Assembly (NCBI GenBank): GCA_033063855.1
Contig: CP093831.1
Span: 7,192,001 to 7,256,000 of the forward strand
From: Smittia aterrima
Taxonomy: Eukaryota; Arthropoda; Insecta; Diptera; Chironomidae
Direction: 5' to 3'
Length of the DNA stretch: 64,000 nucleotides
Shown piece after piece: positions 39,001 through 51,755 of the stretch. The notes below the pieces were generated by a model. That model worked only from the letters and a program-made list of their open reading frames with translations. It had not been told where the DNA came from and ran no database searches. Every line of letters starts with the position of its first letter. Position 1 is the stretch's first letter. A program made the position numbers and the translations under genes.

Positions 39001-40271
39001 AAGTTAATGAAGAAACAACAATAAGCTCATTAAAACCTGAAAGTTTGACTACAGATCGACAACGCCGCGATGCTGATGAGACCACATTGTTAGTTTCAAC
39101 TGAAGCTTCAAGTACACAACACAGCGATACAACAACTGTTGACGAGTCAACCTCTGAACAAACGACTGATGCTCAACAGGTAACAACTATCATTGTCGAG
39201 GAAACCACAACAAAGAATATAGTTCAAGGACATCCACTATTCCACAATCATGCTATTTTTAAAGAACCGATTTCTGCAGATAACAACGGAACTTTAGAGC
39301 GCAAAGATGTAAGTAATAGCGAAGATCATTTCATTCCTCCGATGCTTCTCGTAAAAGCTCGTTTCACTGCTACAAAGTCAACTGAGGGCGCCACAGAGGA
39401 AACCAAGGAAATGACAACTGATTTTTATACGTCAGCAGTTCCTGAATCAACATCGGATGGACAAACAATAACAGACGATGACAGAAGTTCTACAATGAAG
39501 CCAACAGAAAGCAATGAGATATCAGTAAATGAAATTTCTTCAAGCACTCAACTTGAGACAACGCCAGCATTGACAGCGATTGTTAATGAAAAACCAATCA
39601 TTGTTGAAAAGAGAAATGATCCTAGACTCGGTTTTCATGCTGCTGTAACATCAACTCAAGCGCCACAAGCTGTTACAGTTCAATTGAGTACAACTGACGT
39701 ACAATCGTCTTCGTCGGTATTTGAGTCAACAACCGAGGAAAGCAGCTCATCGGTTTCCTTTGAGTCATCTGTCTCTGAAAGTTCAACCACAGAATCGCAA
39801 ACAGAAACAAGTGAGATGTCAGAAAGTTCATCGAGCGAGCCATCATCGTCCACAAAAGCTTCGGACGTTTCAACATCAGCTCAAGCTGAGTCAACCGCAG
39901 AAAGGTTAATTGAATTGACAACCGAGAAGGTTGACGAGACTTCGGCTGGTATGACAACAACGTTCGTGACACCAATTGCCATCAAATTAACGACTTTGAA
40001 AATTCCTGACACATCCTCTCCTAAGCCAATAAATAAGTCATCGGCTAAAATGCGAAACGAAATCGACGAGGGTCACCATGACATCGAAAGCCACGAATCT
40101 TTGCACGAGCTTCATGAAAACTCGGAGGACGATAGCTTTGAGCATCATCATGTCGAGAATAACTTGAACAACGAGGACAACTACCAGCCCTACAAACCAA
40201 ATCGTCATCGTACCATCTCCAACAATGAACATCACGGTCCAGGGTTTTCCATTGGAAAGATTTTGGGATAA
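30064..40271 (+). CDS. secreted C-type lectin-domain protein with mucin-like tail
   Basis: Five exons, 30064-30138, 33916-34045, 37643-37757, 38244-38404 and 38470-40271, with matching phases, give 760 residues. Exon 1 encodes a signal peptide (MENKIPMKL then a hydrophobic run) ending near SQSRA. The C-type lectin domain spans about residues 30-162, with a WFEADAVCQ block, the VWIGL motif typical of the fold and four domain cysteines. A second small Cys region follows (about 163-210). The rest (about 215-760) is Thr/Ser/Glu-rich and mucin-like, with a dibasic RQRR furin-type site at 357-360 and a His/Asp/Glu-rich end. The usual Ca2+/sugar motifs (EPN or QPD, WND) are absent: the region reads EGYWAEPWP and YRWHALRC. 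Sugar binding is therefore doubtful, and a protein-binding or matrix role seems more likely (inference). Conserved insect lectins of this layout occur in cuticle and extracellular matrix. I cannot name the orthologue with confidence. Confidence 0.85.
30139..33915 (+). other. intron 1 of the lectin gene
   Basis: This 3.8-kb intron separates the signal peptide exon from the lectin domain (donor GTAAGT, acceptor TTTTTGCAG). It contains a short GA-repeat near 31578-31591 and an inverted repeat at 32306-32330. No coding exon was recognised in it. Confidence 0.7.
32306..32330. repeat. inverted repeat, 10-base arms, 5-base loop
   Basis: Arms AAGCTTTTTA and TAAAAAGCTT are perfect and are separated by TTCTT. 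The site lies inside lectin intron 1 and shares its core with the palindrome at 22103-22122. Confidence 0.6.
34046..37642 (+). other. intron 2 of the lectin gene
   Basis: This 3.6-kb intron splits the lectin domain after HHANLVT (phase 1, donor GTAATT, acceptor TTTCTTTCCAG). No nested gene could be supported. Two short near-repeats (TTTATTGGGCTCCA and TTTATTGGGTCCA) sit near 34751-34782. Otherwise it is ordinary AT-rich intron. Confidence 0.65.
37796..37836. repeat. strong hairpin-forming inverted repeat in lectin intron 3
   Basis: The 15-base arms at 37800-37814 (TTGAATGAACATCGT) and 37818-37832 (ACGACGTTCATTCAA) pair at 14 of 15 positions around a CCC loop. A further G-T wobble and three A-T pairs extend the stem to 37796-37836. 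It lies about 40 bases after the exon 3 donor. The loop is short for a typical miRNA precursor. Confidence 0.7.
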
Positions 40272-40292
40272 AATGTTGAATTAGTCAAATTA

Positions 40293-40298
40293 AATAAA
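40293..40298 (+). promoter_or_regulatory. polyadenylation signal AATAAA of the lectin gene
   Basis: A canonical hexamer lies 21 bases after the stop codon and is followed within about 60 bases by a G-rich tract. This supports a short 3' UTR ending near 40310-40330. Confidence 0.55.
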
Positions 40299-40350
40299 TT
40301 TTAATAGAAACGTCGCCAATTTACAGAGATAAAATGTTTGTACCGGAACG

Positions 40351-40371
40351 AGGAGGGGGGAGGGGGGAAGG
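40351..40371 (+). promoter_or_regulatory. G-rich tract downstream of the lectin poly(A) signal
   Basis: A run of AGGAGGGGGGAGGGGGGAAGG stands out in this AT-rich window. Position and composition fit a downstream pause or 3'-end element, or a G-quadruplex-capable tract. This is inference from composition only. Confidence 0.35.
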
Positions 40372-43300
40372 AACGTGAAAGGAAAACGAGACGAACACAA
40401 TCGAGTTATTCAGCAATTAGCGGGAAGCATAACCATGAAGAAGAGGAATATAATTATCATTAACATGCTTTTCTTCGTTCGTCGCAACATTTCTCCCTAT
40501 CCCACGCCTACATCCAACGCAACAAAGCTTTCTCCATCGAGGGCGATGCCCGACACTTGTGACGAGTCGTTAAAACTTTTTTCATAGAAAGAGATAAGAT
40601 TCTTTCGAAAGCTCAGAACATTCCTCGAAATCAGAGCGCTCAAGTAGATTTCATTTAAAAATTTCTATTTTTTTGGCTTTTTATCGCTCAGGAGTGAAGA
40701 TATAAAAAAATTGTTATTTTTCTCCTATGCTCAGACCCTTTTCATTTTACATCACCGCCGAAGGGTAAAAAGAAATTATGTAAAGTTTAATCTCAGTTTT
40801 AATTCGTTTAACGACGAGTAGCTTTCCGCTCTTCCCGGCCTTACTTCTTCATTTTTCTCTCGCTCCTGCTTGTTATTCTTGAGTCTTACCCTTTGGGTGG
40901 ATTTGAATCCCTTCCTCATCGTACTCGATTAACTCTACTTAATAGCAATTAGATTTTAAAATAGAAGTTTGAGAGATGAGATACGATGAAGTGATTGGCC
41001 TTCCCTCCAGTTCCCACGAATATTGTCAGATGCACATTCATTAAATAAACGAAGTAGAGAACGAAATGAATAGAATATTTCTAGTTGAAGAGATTTCATT
41101 GCCGATTTCCTTTGGAAAATCCCTGTCGTAAATAACGTCGATTTGATTTGATGGCAAGGCAGGAAGACGTGAAAAACAACTTTTGATAAATTGGTTTCGT
41201 GCTTTTGTAAACAATCATAAAGATTGTCGGAAACGGGATGATATAATATAAAAATAATATTTGTTTTCTGCAGCGAGTTTGTTTGAGAACGATGCTTTGT
41301 TCATTCAATCGGGACGATCAAACATTACGTGTACGTGATGCTTCAGTTGTCAATCTGTTGAGAGCTTTTGACAGCATCACCGAACTTCAGAATATTCCCT
41401 CCCCTTAAACCTCGACTTACGCAACTTCCAAACGTCATCAGAAATAAAGAAAACTTTTCGTCGATGACATTTGCTGTTCAATGGATTGTAATACTTGTGA
41501 AAATAACAAAAAATAAGAGAAAATTTGGAGGAAAAAAAACAAAAGTTAGCGATCGGATCACAATCTCTCTCATCAATGCCAAAAAAAAATGAAAAACTTT
41601 TATGGAAAAAGCTTTTAACTCAATTAAACATTAGATGGGGAAATATTTGTAACTTTTAAGAGGCTCAGCACAGCACAGTCACACTTCAGATGTAAATGAT
41701 TTCACAGAGCAGCAAACGTTGGCAATGTTTACGTTAAGTTCAAGTTGTGCATTCATGAAAGTTTTTCCAGTAAATATCCTCAAGCTTAATTTTCCGGAAA
41801 CGAGTGAAATTAAATTAACCCATAACTCAATGAGAGGGAGTGAGGCTTACAATCTTGCAAAAGAAGCGACGAGGACAAACTTTGTCGTACTTCTTGTTCA
41901 ATTTTTTATTCTGTTGACGACGAGGATATTTAATCGCATCTAATTTGTTTGGAATTCAAAGAGGGAGAAGCAGAAAAAGAAAAATTTTCATTGGAAGAGG
42001 CGAAGAGAAGAAAAACTTTCGAGAAGTGTTAGCGATGATTTTACTTGCTGCTGTTTTTAATTTGTAAATACAAAAGAAGCTCGCCTTCACACTCAAAAGA
42101 AATTAATAAATTTATGTTTCAAGCATGACAAGAAATTAAATTTAATTTCCTAAAAGGTCAATCAACTGACGAAGCTGCAGACGCTGAAGAAAATTAAGTA
42201 AACTCGATGAGATGTTCAAAACATGTAATTCAATATTTTAATGATCATTTGATGAAGAAATAAAGGAAAACAAACGAGACAACGAAGCTGTTGATTCAAT
42301 ATCGATTTTTTTGTGTGTTTCTTTCAGTCGCTCCAAGGAAGTGTCGCATTAGCCTCGCTCATGTAAAGTTTAAATTGGCATTTCAGCTCGTAATACCCGC
42401 AATCATTAATCAAAACCTTTTATATTTTCCAAAAAAATGAGCAAAAGGTTTCCAGACGACGTTGAAGAAGCGAGACATTGTGTGACTGAAGTAGAAGGAG
42501 AAACGAGCTCATGTGTCATATTAAATCTTTGACGAAAATTTATGTCCTAGAGAGCAAATGAGATGTTTAGTCGAAGGGAGCCAAAATGTTTGTGATGACA
42601 TAATCTAACTTTGTGTCTCGCTCATGTATACATTTATACATTTACCCATCGCCATCCGACGGTGAAGAGAACGAACAATATTTACTCGTGTTTATGTGCA
42701 CACAATTACCGTTTTTCTCCTCTTTCGACATTTGATTTTGTAAAATGCTTGCTTAGTCGTTGTGGCAAACCGAAAATTTGTTTTGCTTATAACTAATTTA
42801 CAAGAAGGAAAATATTTCCGAGAAAAACTGGGAGCTTTAAGCTCAACATCAAAAGTTCTCTCCAAACTCTTTGTTTCCATTCTAATTATATTTACCAAAC
42901 TAAAACTCAACTTTTAATGTTTTCCTGCCTCCCACAAAGCAAAGATTTTCTTTTTCAATTATGAAAGAGTTTCAAGTTTTGAAATGCTTTTATTCCAGTT
43001 ATGTTCTGTTAGCAATTATGAAGGTGGATTATGAATTGAAGAAATTCTGCAAATGAGTTTCCATCATAAATCATCCACATTTTTTGACTCGAATAACGTC
43101 GAGAGAATTGTTTTCAAAATGTTCGAAGTTATGAAGAGAACTTGTGAAGCAAAAAAGAGTAAACAAATTATTGAAATCTCTTGCATTTCCGAGAAGGTTT
43201 ACAAATGATTCAGCAATTAAAATTGGTCTCGTCATTACTAAGAATCTCTGATGGGAGGGAAAATGCCTTTACGAAAAAAAATCCAACTCATGCTTTAAGC

Positions 43301-44645
43301 TCAAGCTCGTTTCAAGATTTTTGTTTACATTTTTTGAAGGAAAAAAGCTAAAAGAATTTTTAATCAACAGCCGACGAAGGAAAACATTAAGTGCGAGTAC
43401 CGAGAATACTCACTCTCTCCTTGTCTCTCTCTCGCATATTGCGTAGGTGATTAAATTTAATTGAATAATCACTGAGTCGAAGCGTATGTGCGAAAATTTC
43501 ATGAAGATAAATTTAGGATCGTTATCTTTCGTTTTTTTTTCTCCACTGAATGATGAACGCAACAAAGAAGCTATGGCCATTTTTCAGAAAGTCATTAGAC
43601 TTGAAAAGTTCAATGGAGTGTTAACAACACATGCTCGTTCCAATGAGAAATCGATAAATCTCGATTAATTAACTAGGGAGAAGCTTAAGAACTTTGCTCG
43701 AGCTCATTTGTTGAGCTTTTTATTTGTATCGTCGCCTTGAGAAAAAAAAGGTTTGTGACACATTTTTCTTGCTGTGTCTCTTCCCATTCTCACAACCCTG
43801 ATCCATCTCGATGTCAAACGTAATTAACGGTATCTCGAGGGAGAAGGAGAGGCAGATTGCGGAAAAAGAGAACGATAGCAATTAACGCATAAATATTTAA
43901 TTGCTGCTATTTTTTTGCTTCAACTCTTTCGAGTATTTTTTTAGGATTTTCCTTTTTGTTCGGCAAACCTCCAAGGAGGGAGAGAGAGAGAGCACAGCTC
44001 TCAGCATCGCTCAACGAAGCAAATCTAATACGAACATCAAGTTCTTTTCCTCTTCTCTAATTGATTAAATCCATACGTGAAAGAAATCAATCATTGAGAT
44101 ACAATCGAAGCATCTCGATGAAATTCTAAACGTTTTTATGTTCCGCATCAAATTTCTCGTCTCATTGAGGCACAAGAAAAGATCGAAAGAAAGTACAAGC
44201 CTTTATTTCGTCGATTCAAGGAGAGAAATAAATTGATATTGATCGTTTCACTTGGTGATACGAATACGTCGTCTTATCTATTCGGCATTGAAATGTATTT
44301 AGCGAGAAGCTCAACTCTACTCGACGAATATCGATTCGAATTTGAATTCAAACATCTCCTGCATGTTTTATTGGAAAAAAGAAAGCTGCTGAATAATGTC
44401 GGATGACAAATTCCAAGTGTTTGATGTAAGATTTTCGCAACAAATTGAAGGCTCAGCATAATCCCTTGTACGTTCGCATCTTTCAGTATTTGATAACATT
44501 CAACACTCGAATGTTTGTTTTGATTTTCATTCGAGGAATTTTCCAAGCTGCTGCGCCATCTTTGAAGAGCTTTCTGAGATTTTTATTTTGAGTTGAGCTT
44601 GAAAACACTTTTAAATTGAAAATATTTTTATTAACAAGAAATCTC
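40372..44645. other. intergenic between convergent lectin and membrane-protein genes
   Basis: About 4.3 kb in which no frame shows a domain or splice-consistent continuation. It should contain the 3' UTR of the minus-strand membrane-protein gene near its right end. A short GA-repeat lies at about 43977-43991. No RNA gene was recognised. Confidence 0.5.
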
Positions 44646-47466
44646 TTAAAATTTGGCAAGTTTAACCCGAGGAATGATCGCTGGAGGCTTAACAAGTTCT
44701 TTGCTGTAATCGTAGTTTTGAACTCTATTAACAGGAGGATCGGGAAGTTTATCATCCAAGACTTCTGTGTAATCATTTGGGTTTGAAGTCGTCTCATTCG
44801 TTTCAAAGACGTTAACGTTATTGTTGTTGTTGGCGATGTATTGATTGATGTCCGAAGATCGTCGAGGAGTGGCTTTAACTTTCTCATCAAAGTCGAACGC
44901 AAAGTAATTATTGAACTTTAAAAGTTCATTTTGAATTTGAAGGAGAGATTTGTTGAATGTTGGTGGCATGTGGAGTTGATAGACAAAGCTCGTAACAACT
45001 AGAATCACAATTGATGTGATGATGAGTGGGAGGAATGTATCGTTGTCGAAGTCAATTTTAGAAGCGTAAGCGAGCTTTTGTCTGTTTTGAAGAATCGCGA
45101 TTGGAATAATCTCGAAGAAGAAGCCTAAGGCTAAAGCTCCTTCACTGAATCTAATCTTTGCTATTTCCATTAGTGCAAGATCGGGAACTGCTGCTGGGAT
45201 GGACATCACAAAGTAGAAAGCCATTAAGAAAGCCGAAATCGACATATATTCCCAAGTGTAAAAGGTTGTAACACCAGCGAGAATCAGCACAGCAACTGAA
45301 CTTGTTATCGAGTAGACTTTGTCCGCGCTGAAGAATCTTAACAAGGCACAACCGACGATTGTTCCAGCAGCCATTAACCAGAGTCCAATGCCTCTCGAGT
45401 AAGTCCAATCAATGTATTCGTCACTTGATTTTATAGTCATCGCAATAAGAAGAAAATGGAACAAAACGGCTCCGTGAAGCTTCGGCAACATGCAGTAGAT
45501 AGTCCAATAGTTTGTGTAGTTCTTCTTGCTTCTTGGTAAAAGATTTTCTGTTGACTTCCACAAACCCGCCGCCGAAACTGCTGAATTTCGTTCAACAATG
45601 ACTTCATTTCTTGAAAACAATTTACAATAATTGTTGGCGATTGCATTATCATGATCGAGACAATCTTTATAGTTGTACAAGATCCCTTGTCGTTGTCGAT
45701 ATTCGTTGACGGCGAGAAGAAAAATGAAAATTAGACTCGTCCCAATCAACATGACTCCAATCACTCGATTGAAGATCTTCAATGATTCTTCGGGAGTTCG
45801 ACCTTCGACCATAAAGTTTTGAAAAAGCGACGGCACCAAAACAAATCCAATCATTTTCCAGACGTGACACAACCCAATGCTCATGGGTCTTTTATCCTTC
45901 TCAGCTCGAATGTTGACGTAAGACAGTCCTGCGACATAAACAATTCCATTCGCTATCGATACGATGAAAATCGATGACTTAGTATCTACGAATTTTAAAA
46001 GAAAAAGAAGATAAAGAATTCCGCTGACGAAAATATTTGAATTCAGGTATAAAGGGGAATAGCTAAAGTCAACAAGTTGATAAGATTATCAGTTTTTGCA
46101 TTTCAGTGAACGTTAAACTGCAGAACCACCAATGTCTACACTTTTGTGAATCAGAAAGTGTGACGAACTATTTGAACTTCAACTTTTTTTAAAAATAAAA
46201 ACATGATAACTCACTTTCAATATCAAGCACCACGAATAGAATTCCAGCGATGATGTAAAGCGAACTAGCGAACAGCAAATACGAAAAGTGCTCGAAGATA
46301 TATTTTCCGTTGTTAAACTTGATTATTGTAATCACTGAAGCTGTAGCAAAGATTGAGAAGAGCATCGTGAAGAAAGGCCAAAAGGTGACATCATTGTACT
46401 CATTTGGTTTGATGAGCGGAAGGAAAAATAAATATCCAAAGCTCGCTCCCGCGGGAAGGAACGGAAATGTCGCTAGAGTATCAAAATTTAAAAAGCAATC
46501 GACAATTTTGGAATTTTATCGTAATCACCTATCGTATCGGGGAACTTTTTGAACATTTTATAAACGAGTGGAACTATAATGACATCTGTCGAAATCGTGC
46601 GACCGACTGTCGTGGACAAACGATAAAGAGAAACTGATTCGGTGGCCTAAAGGTTTTCGTAGAGCTTCGCATACATTTGTGAAATTTGTGTTTGTGAGCC
46701 GAGAGAAAACTTATTCCCTCATTTTTCATTTGATCGATAAAAATTATCAATAAAATTGTTAGGTGTGCTTGCTAAAACGTCTAACATGAGCCAAAACACA
46801 TCATTCCAAGGGGTGAGACTCAAAATAATAAATTTGCTTTTCACTTGTGTAAGTTTCTCAATCGCTACAAGTATCAACGATAGCGATAGGGAGTTGTAGG
46901 GTGATTCATATTGTTTATTATGGGAATCACTATGTCAGCCGATAATGAAACACTTTAAGAGTTTCTTGATTAGATTACGTGAAGCAGTTTCGTTTGTAGT
47001 TGATGACTAAAGCTTCTTCGCTCCTGACACTTTTCTTTCTCGTCTATTGTAGAAATACGCGCTTCGTCAGATATGGAAACAATAGAATTTTATGACTGAA
47101 ATAAAAATTGTGGGAAGGAAGACATTCGGATGGTCTCATTAAAAATTAAGGGCTCAGTTGGTTGTTTTAATTGCGCTGTTGTCGTTGTCAGGAGGCGACT
47201 CTCGACATAGACCAGCCGTTTGTTCTGTTAATTGCTTAATTACACTCCGCTTTTCCACTTGGACTTGGACACTCAAGTTCACTCACACAAAAGACGAATT
47301 GATTACAACAATAAGAGAGTGAGGTAAACGATTACTTTTAATTGGCATATAATTGATTGGCTTGCATTGAAATTAGCGCCAGTTTGCAGGTTTCAATTAA
47401 ATGAAAAGTAAATAATAGAAAATATAATTGTTTGAAATTCATGACGTAAAATAAACTTACTCGCAT
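44646..47466 (-). CDS. multi-pass membrane protein, MFS-like, function unknown
   Basis: Four coding exons on the minus strand: 47466-47461, 46646-46529, 46472-46215 and 45985-44646, giving 573 residues. The last three join with perfect phase and GT-AG ends (KFPDTI-ATFPF; VLDIEN-TKSS). An in-frame TAG lies in the acceptor of the second exon, so a further exon must supply the start. A two-codon exon (ATG CGA then GTAAGT), with an upstream in-frame stop, fits in phase 0. Seen: about six hydrophobic helices in the first 230 residues, a polar, Cys-containing loop (roughly 235-300), then further helices to about residue 470, and a polar Asn/Pro-rich C-terminal tail. This 6 + loop + 6 pattern is that of the major facilitator superfamily, but I see none of its strongly diagnostic motifs. 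Substrate and family are unassigned. Gene reality is secure; the first exon is less so. Confidence 0.75.
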
Positions 47467-50400
47467 TCCTAAATCCCCCGCGAGCTAGCCACAGCATGTG
47501 ACTCTCCACACCAAAAGTTGAACATGTGGTCGATGCACAACTGAAAATTTCTTTTGCCACATGCTGTTTGTTGAAGCATAAACAAAGAGTTCAAGGGCGT
47601 CGAGCTGAAAAATGTTCCCTCCTGGCCTGGAAAACAAAAACTTTTGTTTTTGGAAATCGAAAGGAAAAACTTTTGCTATTTGGCATTTCCACTCGAGCGA
47701 CCTGAAAACGTCAGAAAATGCAGCTTTGATTGCAGATATTTCTTATAATGTGTTTTCCTTGGGATTTTCAATGACAACATGGCTCGGCATTTCCTTCCTC
47801 GATTCCAAGAAAGTCGTTTGATTTTCGTCCAACTCGGCTCACTTTACTAATGACATGATGTTCATCACCTTACGCCTTTTTCCGCTTTTGTTTCATTTCA
47901 ATTTTTTTCGCGAAAAATGCCCACAGATAAATTTTTGTGATACAAAAATAAAACAGAATGATTTTCATTCATAAACTCGCCGCTTTTAAGATGCTGATGA
48001 ATAAAGGAACAATTTTTATTTTGTTGTTTTGTTTACTAGCCGCGATACTTTGAGTCCCCAGCGTGGCATGAAGAGCTTGAGCTATCGAAAAGAAAGTGAG
48101 CGCTACGTGAGAGTGAATTAAATATTTCCTAACGATGATGATTCATTCTTACAACTTCTTAAAAATAAACTCGAAATTCCTGAGCCTACATTTTATTATT
48201 CGATCGTTCGCGGTGCCAAATGATATTTCCAAGAAATTCGCGCGAGAGAAATTCATTTGATCTCGAAAGAAAAGTAAAACTGTTAAAGAGATTTTCCTAG
48301 TTTCACTTTTCTTTCATTCATGAACATTTAAGATCTCGACGGGGTGACTAGTGCGACAAAAATTTCTTCACTACCAATGAAATGTGTGCACCTGTGACTT
48401 CTCTGACTTTTTCTTGAGGGGCTTCGTGTTGGCGAGAACTTCTCCTCCATATTGAATTTTCCCGAGGTGGAAAAACAATTTGTGGCGAACACAAACGTGC
48501 TCAATGCGTTTGTGAAAAGGAAAATCTTGTTTTTCCTAAATAATTATGATCATTTCAAAAATTGAGAAAATATCAAGGGAGTGTCTGTGAGTTTCCACCA
48601 AAACAATTATCTGCGGCGGTTGTTGTGAGAAAAAAAGTTCCTCCCGAGGATTTTTAGCAATGAAAACGAACGGAAAACTTAATTTTTCTTTACTCAATTA
48701 TTGGCTGATCTATGAAAACTTTTCTTCTCGCAAGAATCGTTGATCATTTTTGAGAGCGTCGAGACGGCGATCGTACGGTTTATTTCGTCAGTATTGAATG
48801 GAATTTTCACTCGCTTCAACCGAAGTGAAACTCGGAGAACGTTTTTGCCTTTGAATTTTAATCAATCATCCCATTGGAATCAATTTTGAACTTTGAAACT
48901 TTGCAGAGTTTATGGTGAAAGTGAAAAGTTATTCGATAGATGTGAAGAGAGAAGGAAAACTTAAAGTGTACGAGATTTTCGTGTCGCAAAAGTGTGAATG
49001 AAGTTTGCACTTGAGAAAACTTTTCGTAATTTTCATCAAACTTCATGACTTGTTTCGGGAAAATTCAGAAACTGCAATGTCAGTGAAGTGTTTAAAGATT
49101 TTTCGCATATTTCGTCAGTAACGAAAACGTTTCTTCAATAAAAATTGTGAAAAAATATTTCGATTGTGAAAATGAAAATGAATTTTCATCGCTGTTTGTG
49201 TGCGATCACGATCATTTGTGTGCTCAACTAATTTTCTTTGTGATTGTGGAAATTTTCGAAGAGAAATAGAGAAACGCTCTCGGCCAACACATTCAGGATT
49301 GAAAAAATTTGAATGAAAATTGTTTTTTGTTGAAAAAAAAAGATTTAAATCGGATGATGAAGAAAAATCTTTCATTTGTTTATTCGCCGTGATGACAAAA
49401 GTTCGTTGATAAGCTAATGTTCGATGAAAACACATTCCATTCGTTCAGAAGGAGAGAAGTTTAATGGTTTTTCGTCTTTAAAAAGTTAATCGCACATTTT
49501 TTGGCTAAAAATAAAAATTACTTCGATGTGCATGGAAAAATGTGTCGCACGCTTGACTTGAAAACCTGAAATCAATTGAATCAAACTCAAGCATTGAAAC
49601 GACTCAAGTGAAGAGAAGAAAAAAAACTTTCGTTTTGTAAATATTTAAAATTGATGTGAATGATGAAGTTGAAATGAAACCTACACCACACAAATCTGAA
49701 CAAGTGAAGTCAATATAATCGAAAGGAATCGCGAGGAATTGTTTCTCAAACACAATTAAAAGTTGAAAGTGCAAAAAGATTTCACGGTTGGAGGAAAAAT
49801 TAAGAAAAACTTTTCGCTTTCCACGAGAAGAATAAAACTTTTCTCAGTCGTTTTTCATCGCTTCGAATTGTTTTCAACATTTCGCCTTCATCAGGAGAGG
49901 CGCAAGTTTTAATGGTTAGTGAATAATGTGAAAAATGTAAAGCTTCATTAAATTTTCTGTGTTTCTCTTGATGAGTTGTAAATTTTTTTACATTCATCTC
50001 ATAGATAAGATGAAAGTAGAATGAGAGAGGATGTTTAAGTCAAAAAAATCTGATTTCCCTGAATTTATTTAAATAAATTCAATTTCGGAAATTGAATTTC
50101 CTCGAGTGTTCTTTTTGATAAAGTCTCGAACTGCCAATAAGCTCTCGATTTATCTATGAATCCACTTCTCTGAAGATCAAAGGAATAATTTTCAATTATT
50201 AAAATAACTGCATTTAGGAAATTGAACATTTGCACATTCGTAGGGTGACTAGTTCAATTGAATGAGTCCTGAGAACAAATTATTAAAAGCTTTAACAAAT
50301 TGACTGGTTCGATTACTAATTAAGATGAAAAATTATTTAGATGGTCACCCGAAAAAGTCATAAATATTCGTTTTCTCGGCATACAATCTATTAGAATCTA

Positions 50401-51755
50401 ACTCTTTGTTTTTCCTGTTCAAACACATTTATGAAATTAAATCTCTCCAAAATATCTACATTTCCCGATGAATTTAATTGTTTATTTTATGGAAAATTTT
50501 GCTGTATAAACTCTTGATTTGCAGTTCGTAAACGGTTATTGCACACAAAATATTTGGAATCTGGATTGTTGCCCCGGAACGAGAAAATCCATATTGCTCG
50601 TTAGACGAAGGCACACGTGTACCAGTTTTTTTTTGTTCAAATGAATCGTAAAGATTGTTTATTTTGCCGCTCACATGACATTGGGGCAGAGCAAAATAGA
50701 TAATTAATTTCGTTTGAATAAAACATCTTACACATGAACCCACATCGTAGACCTTTGAGGTTTCTTAGGCTTGAATGTCTCAAAGCATAATTTGTCTCAT
50801 AAATTTTCTCGTCGCTTTCATGAGGACATTTACCAAAAATTTCTCGAGTCGATTCATTAGTTAACAGACATTAGTAAATCGTTTACTCAAAGCGAGCACC
50901 GAACACGATTCTTTTGAGAGAGACAAACAAAAAAATATTTGTCAAAATGAAAAATGCAAAAGCTTCTCGTGTTCACACAAGAAACTTCAAATTCCAATGT
51001 GAAACTCCATCCTCTCATAAATATCGGCATGGAATGTTTGTTCTCCTCATAAAAAAAAGATCAAGCGAAGGTGCTGAAGTGAAGTGATGAGAATTATGAA
51101 AACAACCAATCAATAACAAAGAACAATTTTATGGGAAAATATTTTTACGATCGATTGCTCTTCAATCTCTCGACGTTCATTGGAATCAAAAGAAAAATTT
51201 ACGACTTGAAAAATCAATTTTTGTGATTGAATGCATTAATTTTAATGAACTCTTGTCGCACGGCTCAGCTTTAGATCGCATAACGAAGAGTATAAAGATA
51301 ATCGAAGTCGATTTAATTGACCTGCGACGAAAGGAAGAAAGAAAAATTAAAATATTTTGATGAAACATTAAACTTTAGTTGCTATTTTAATAGCAAAAAG
51401 CTTTAGAATCAAAGCATGTTCAATAATTTCAAGATTAATTAAGATTTCCCCTAAAGCATCACGATACCAATGATTCAATAAGTTGTTGTTCAAACAAGCA
51501 ATTTAATTAAATCAATCGTCACCTCCTTTCAAGCAGAAAATTAAATAATAATAAATTTAAATATTGACTCGAGTAGTCATTGTCTCTTGGCAGAGTTTCT
51601 ATTGTTTAGATTCACCCTCTCCCGCTCTCATCCTAACTGTTCACGAGGCTAAAACCCGTGAAAATTTATGTTTATCGCCGCTTTTTGCTGTTTCAGACCG
51701 TCATGATGGATCTTCTATTAAATGTCTTATGAAAATTGCAAACGAGTGAGAGAAG
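47467..51755. other. intergenic between divergent membrane-protein and PKC genes
   Basis: About 4.3 kb lie between the start of the minus-strand membrane-protein gene and the first recognised PKC exon. It should hold two divergent promoters and 5' UTRs. Small frames on either strand lack domains and splice continuity. In particular no C2-like domain exon for the PKC gene could be found here. Confidence 0.5.

Noticed and set aside
46644..46676. Short frame M-Y-A-K-L-Y-E-N-L ending in TAG directly before the second membrane-protein exon
   Set aside because: It is in frame but interrupted by the TAG that forms the splice acceptor, so it cannot be the start. I first considered a read-through and dropped it because a clean first exon exists at 47461-47466.
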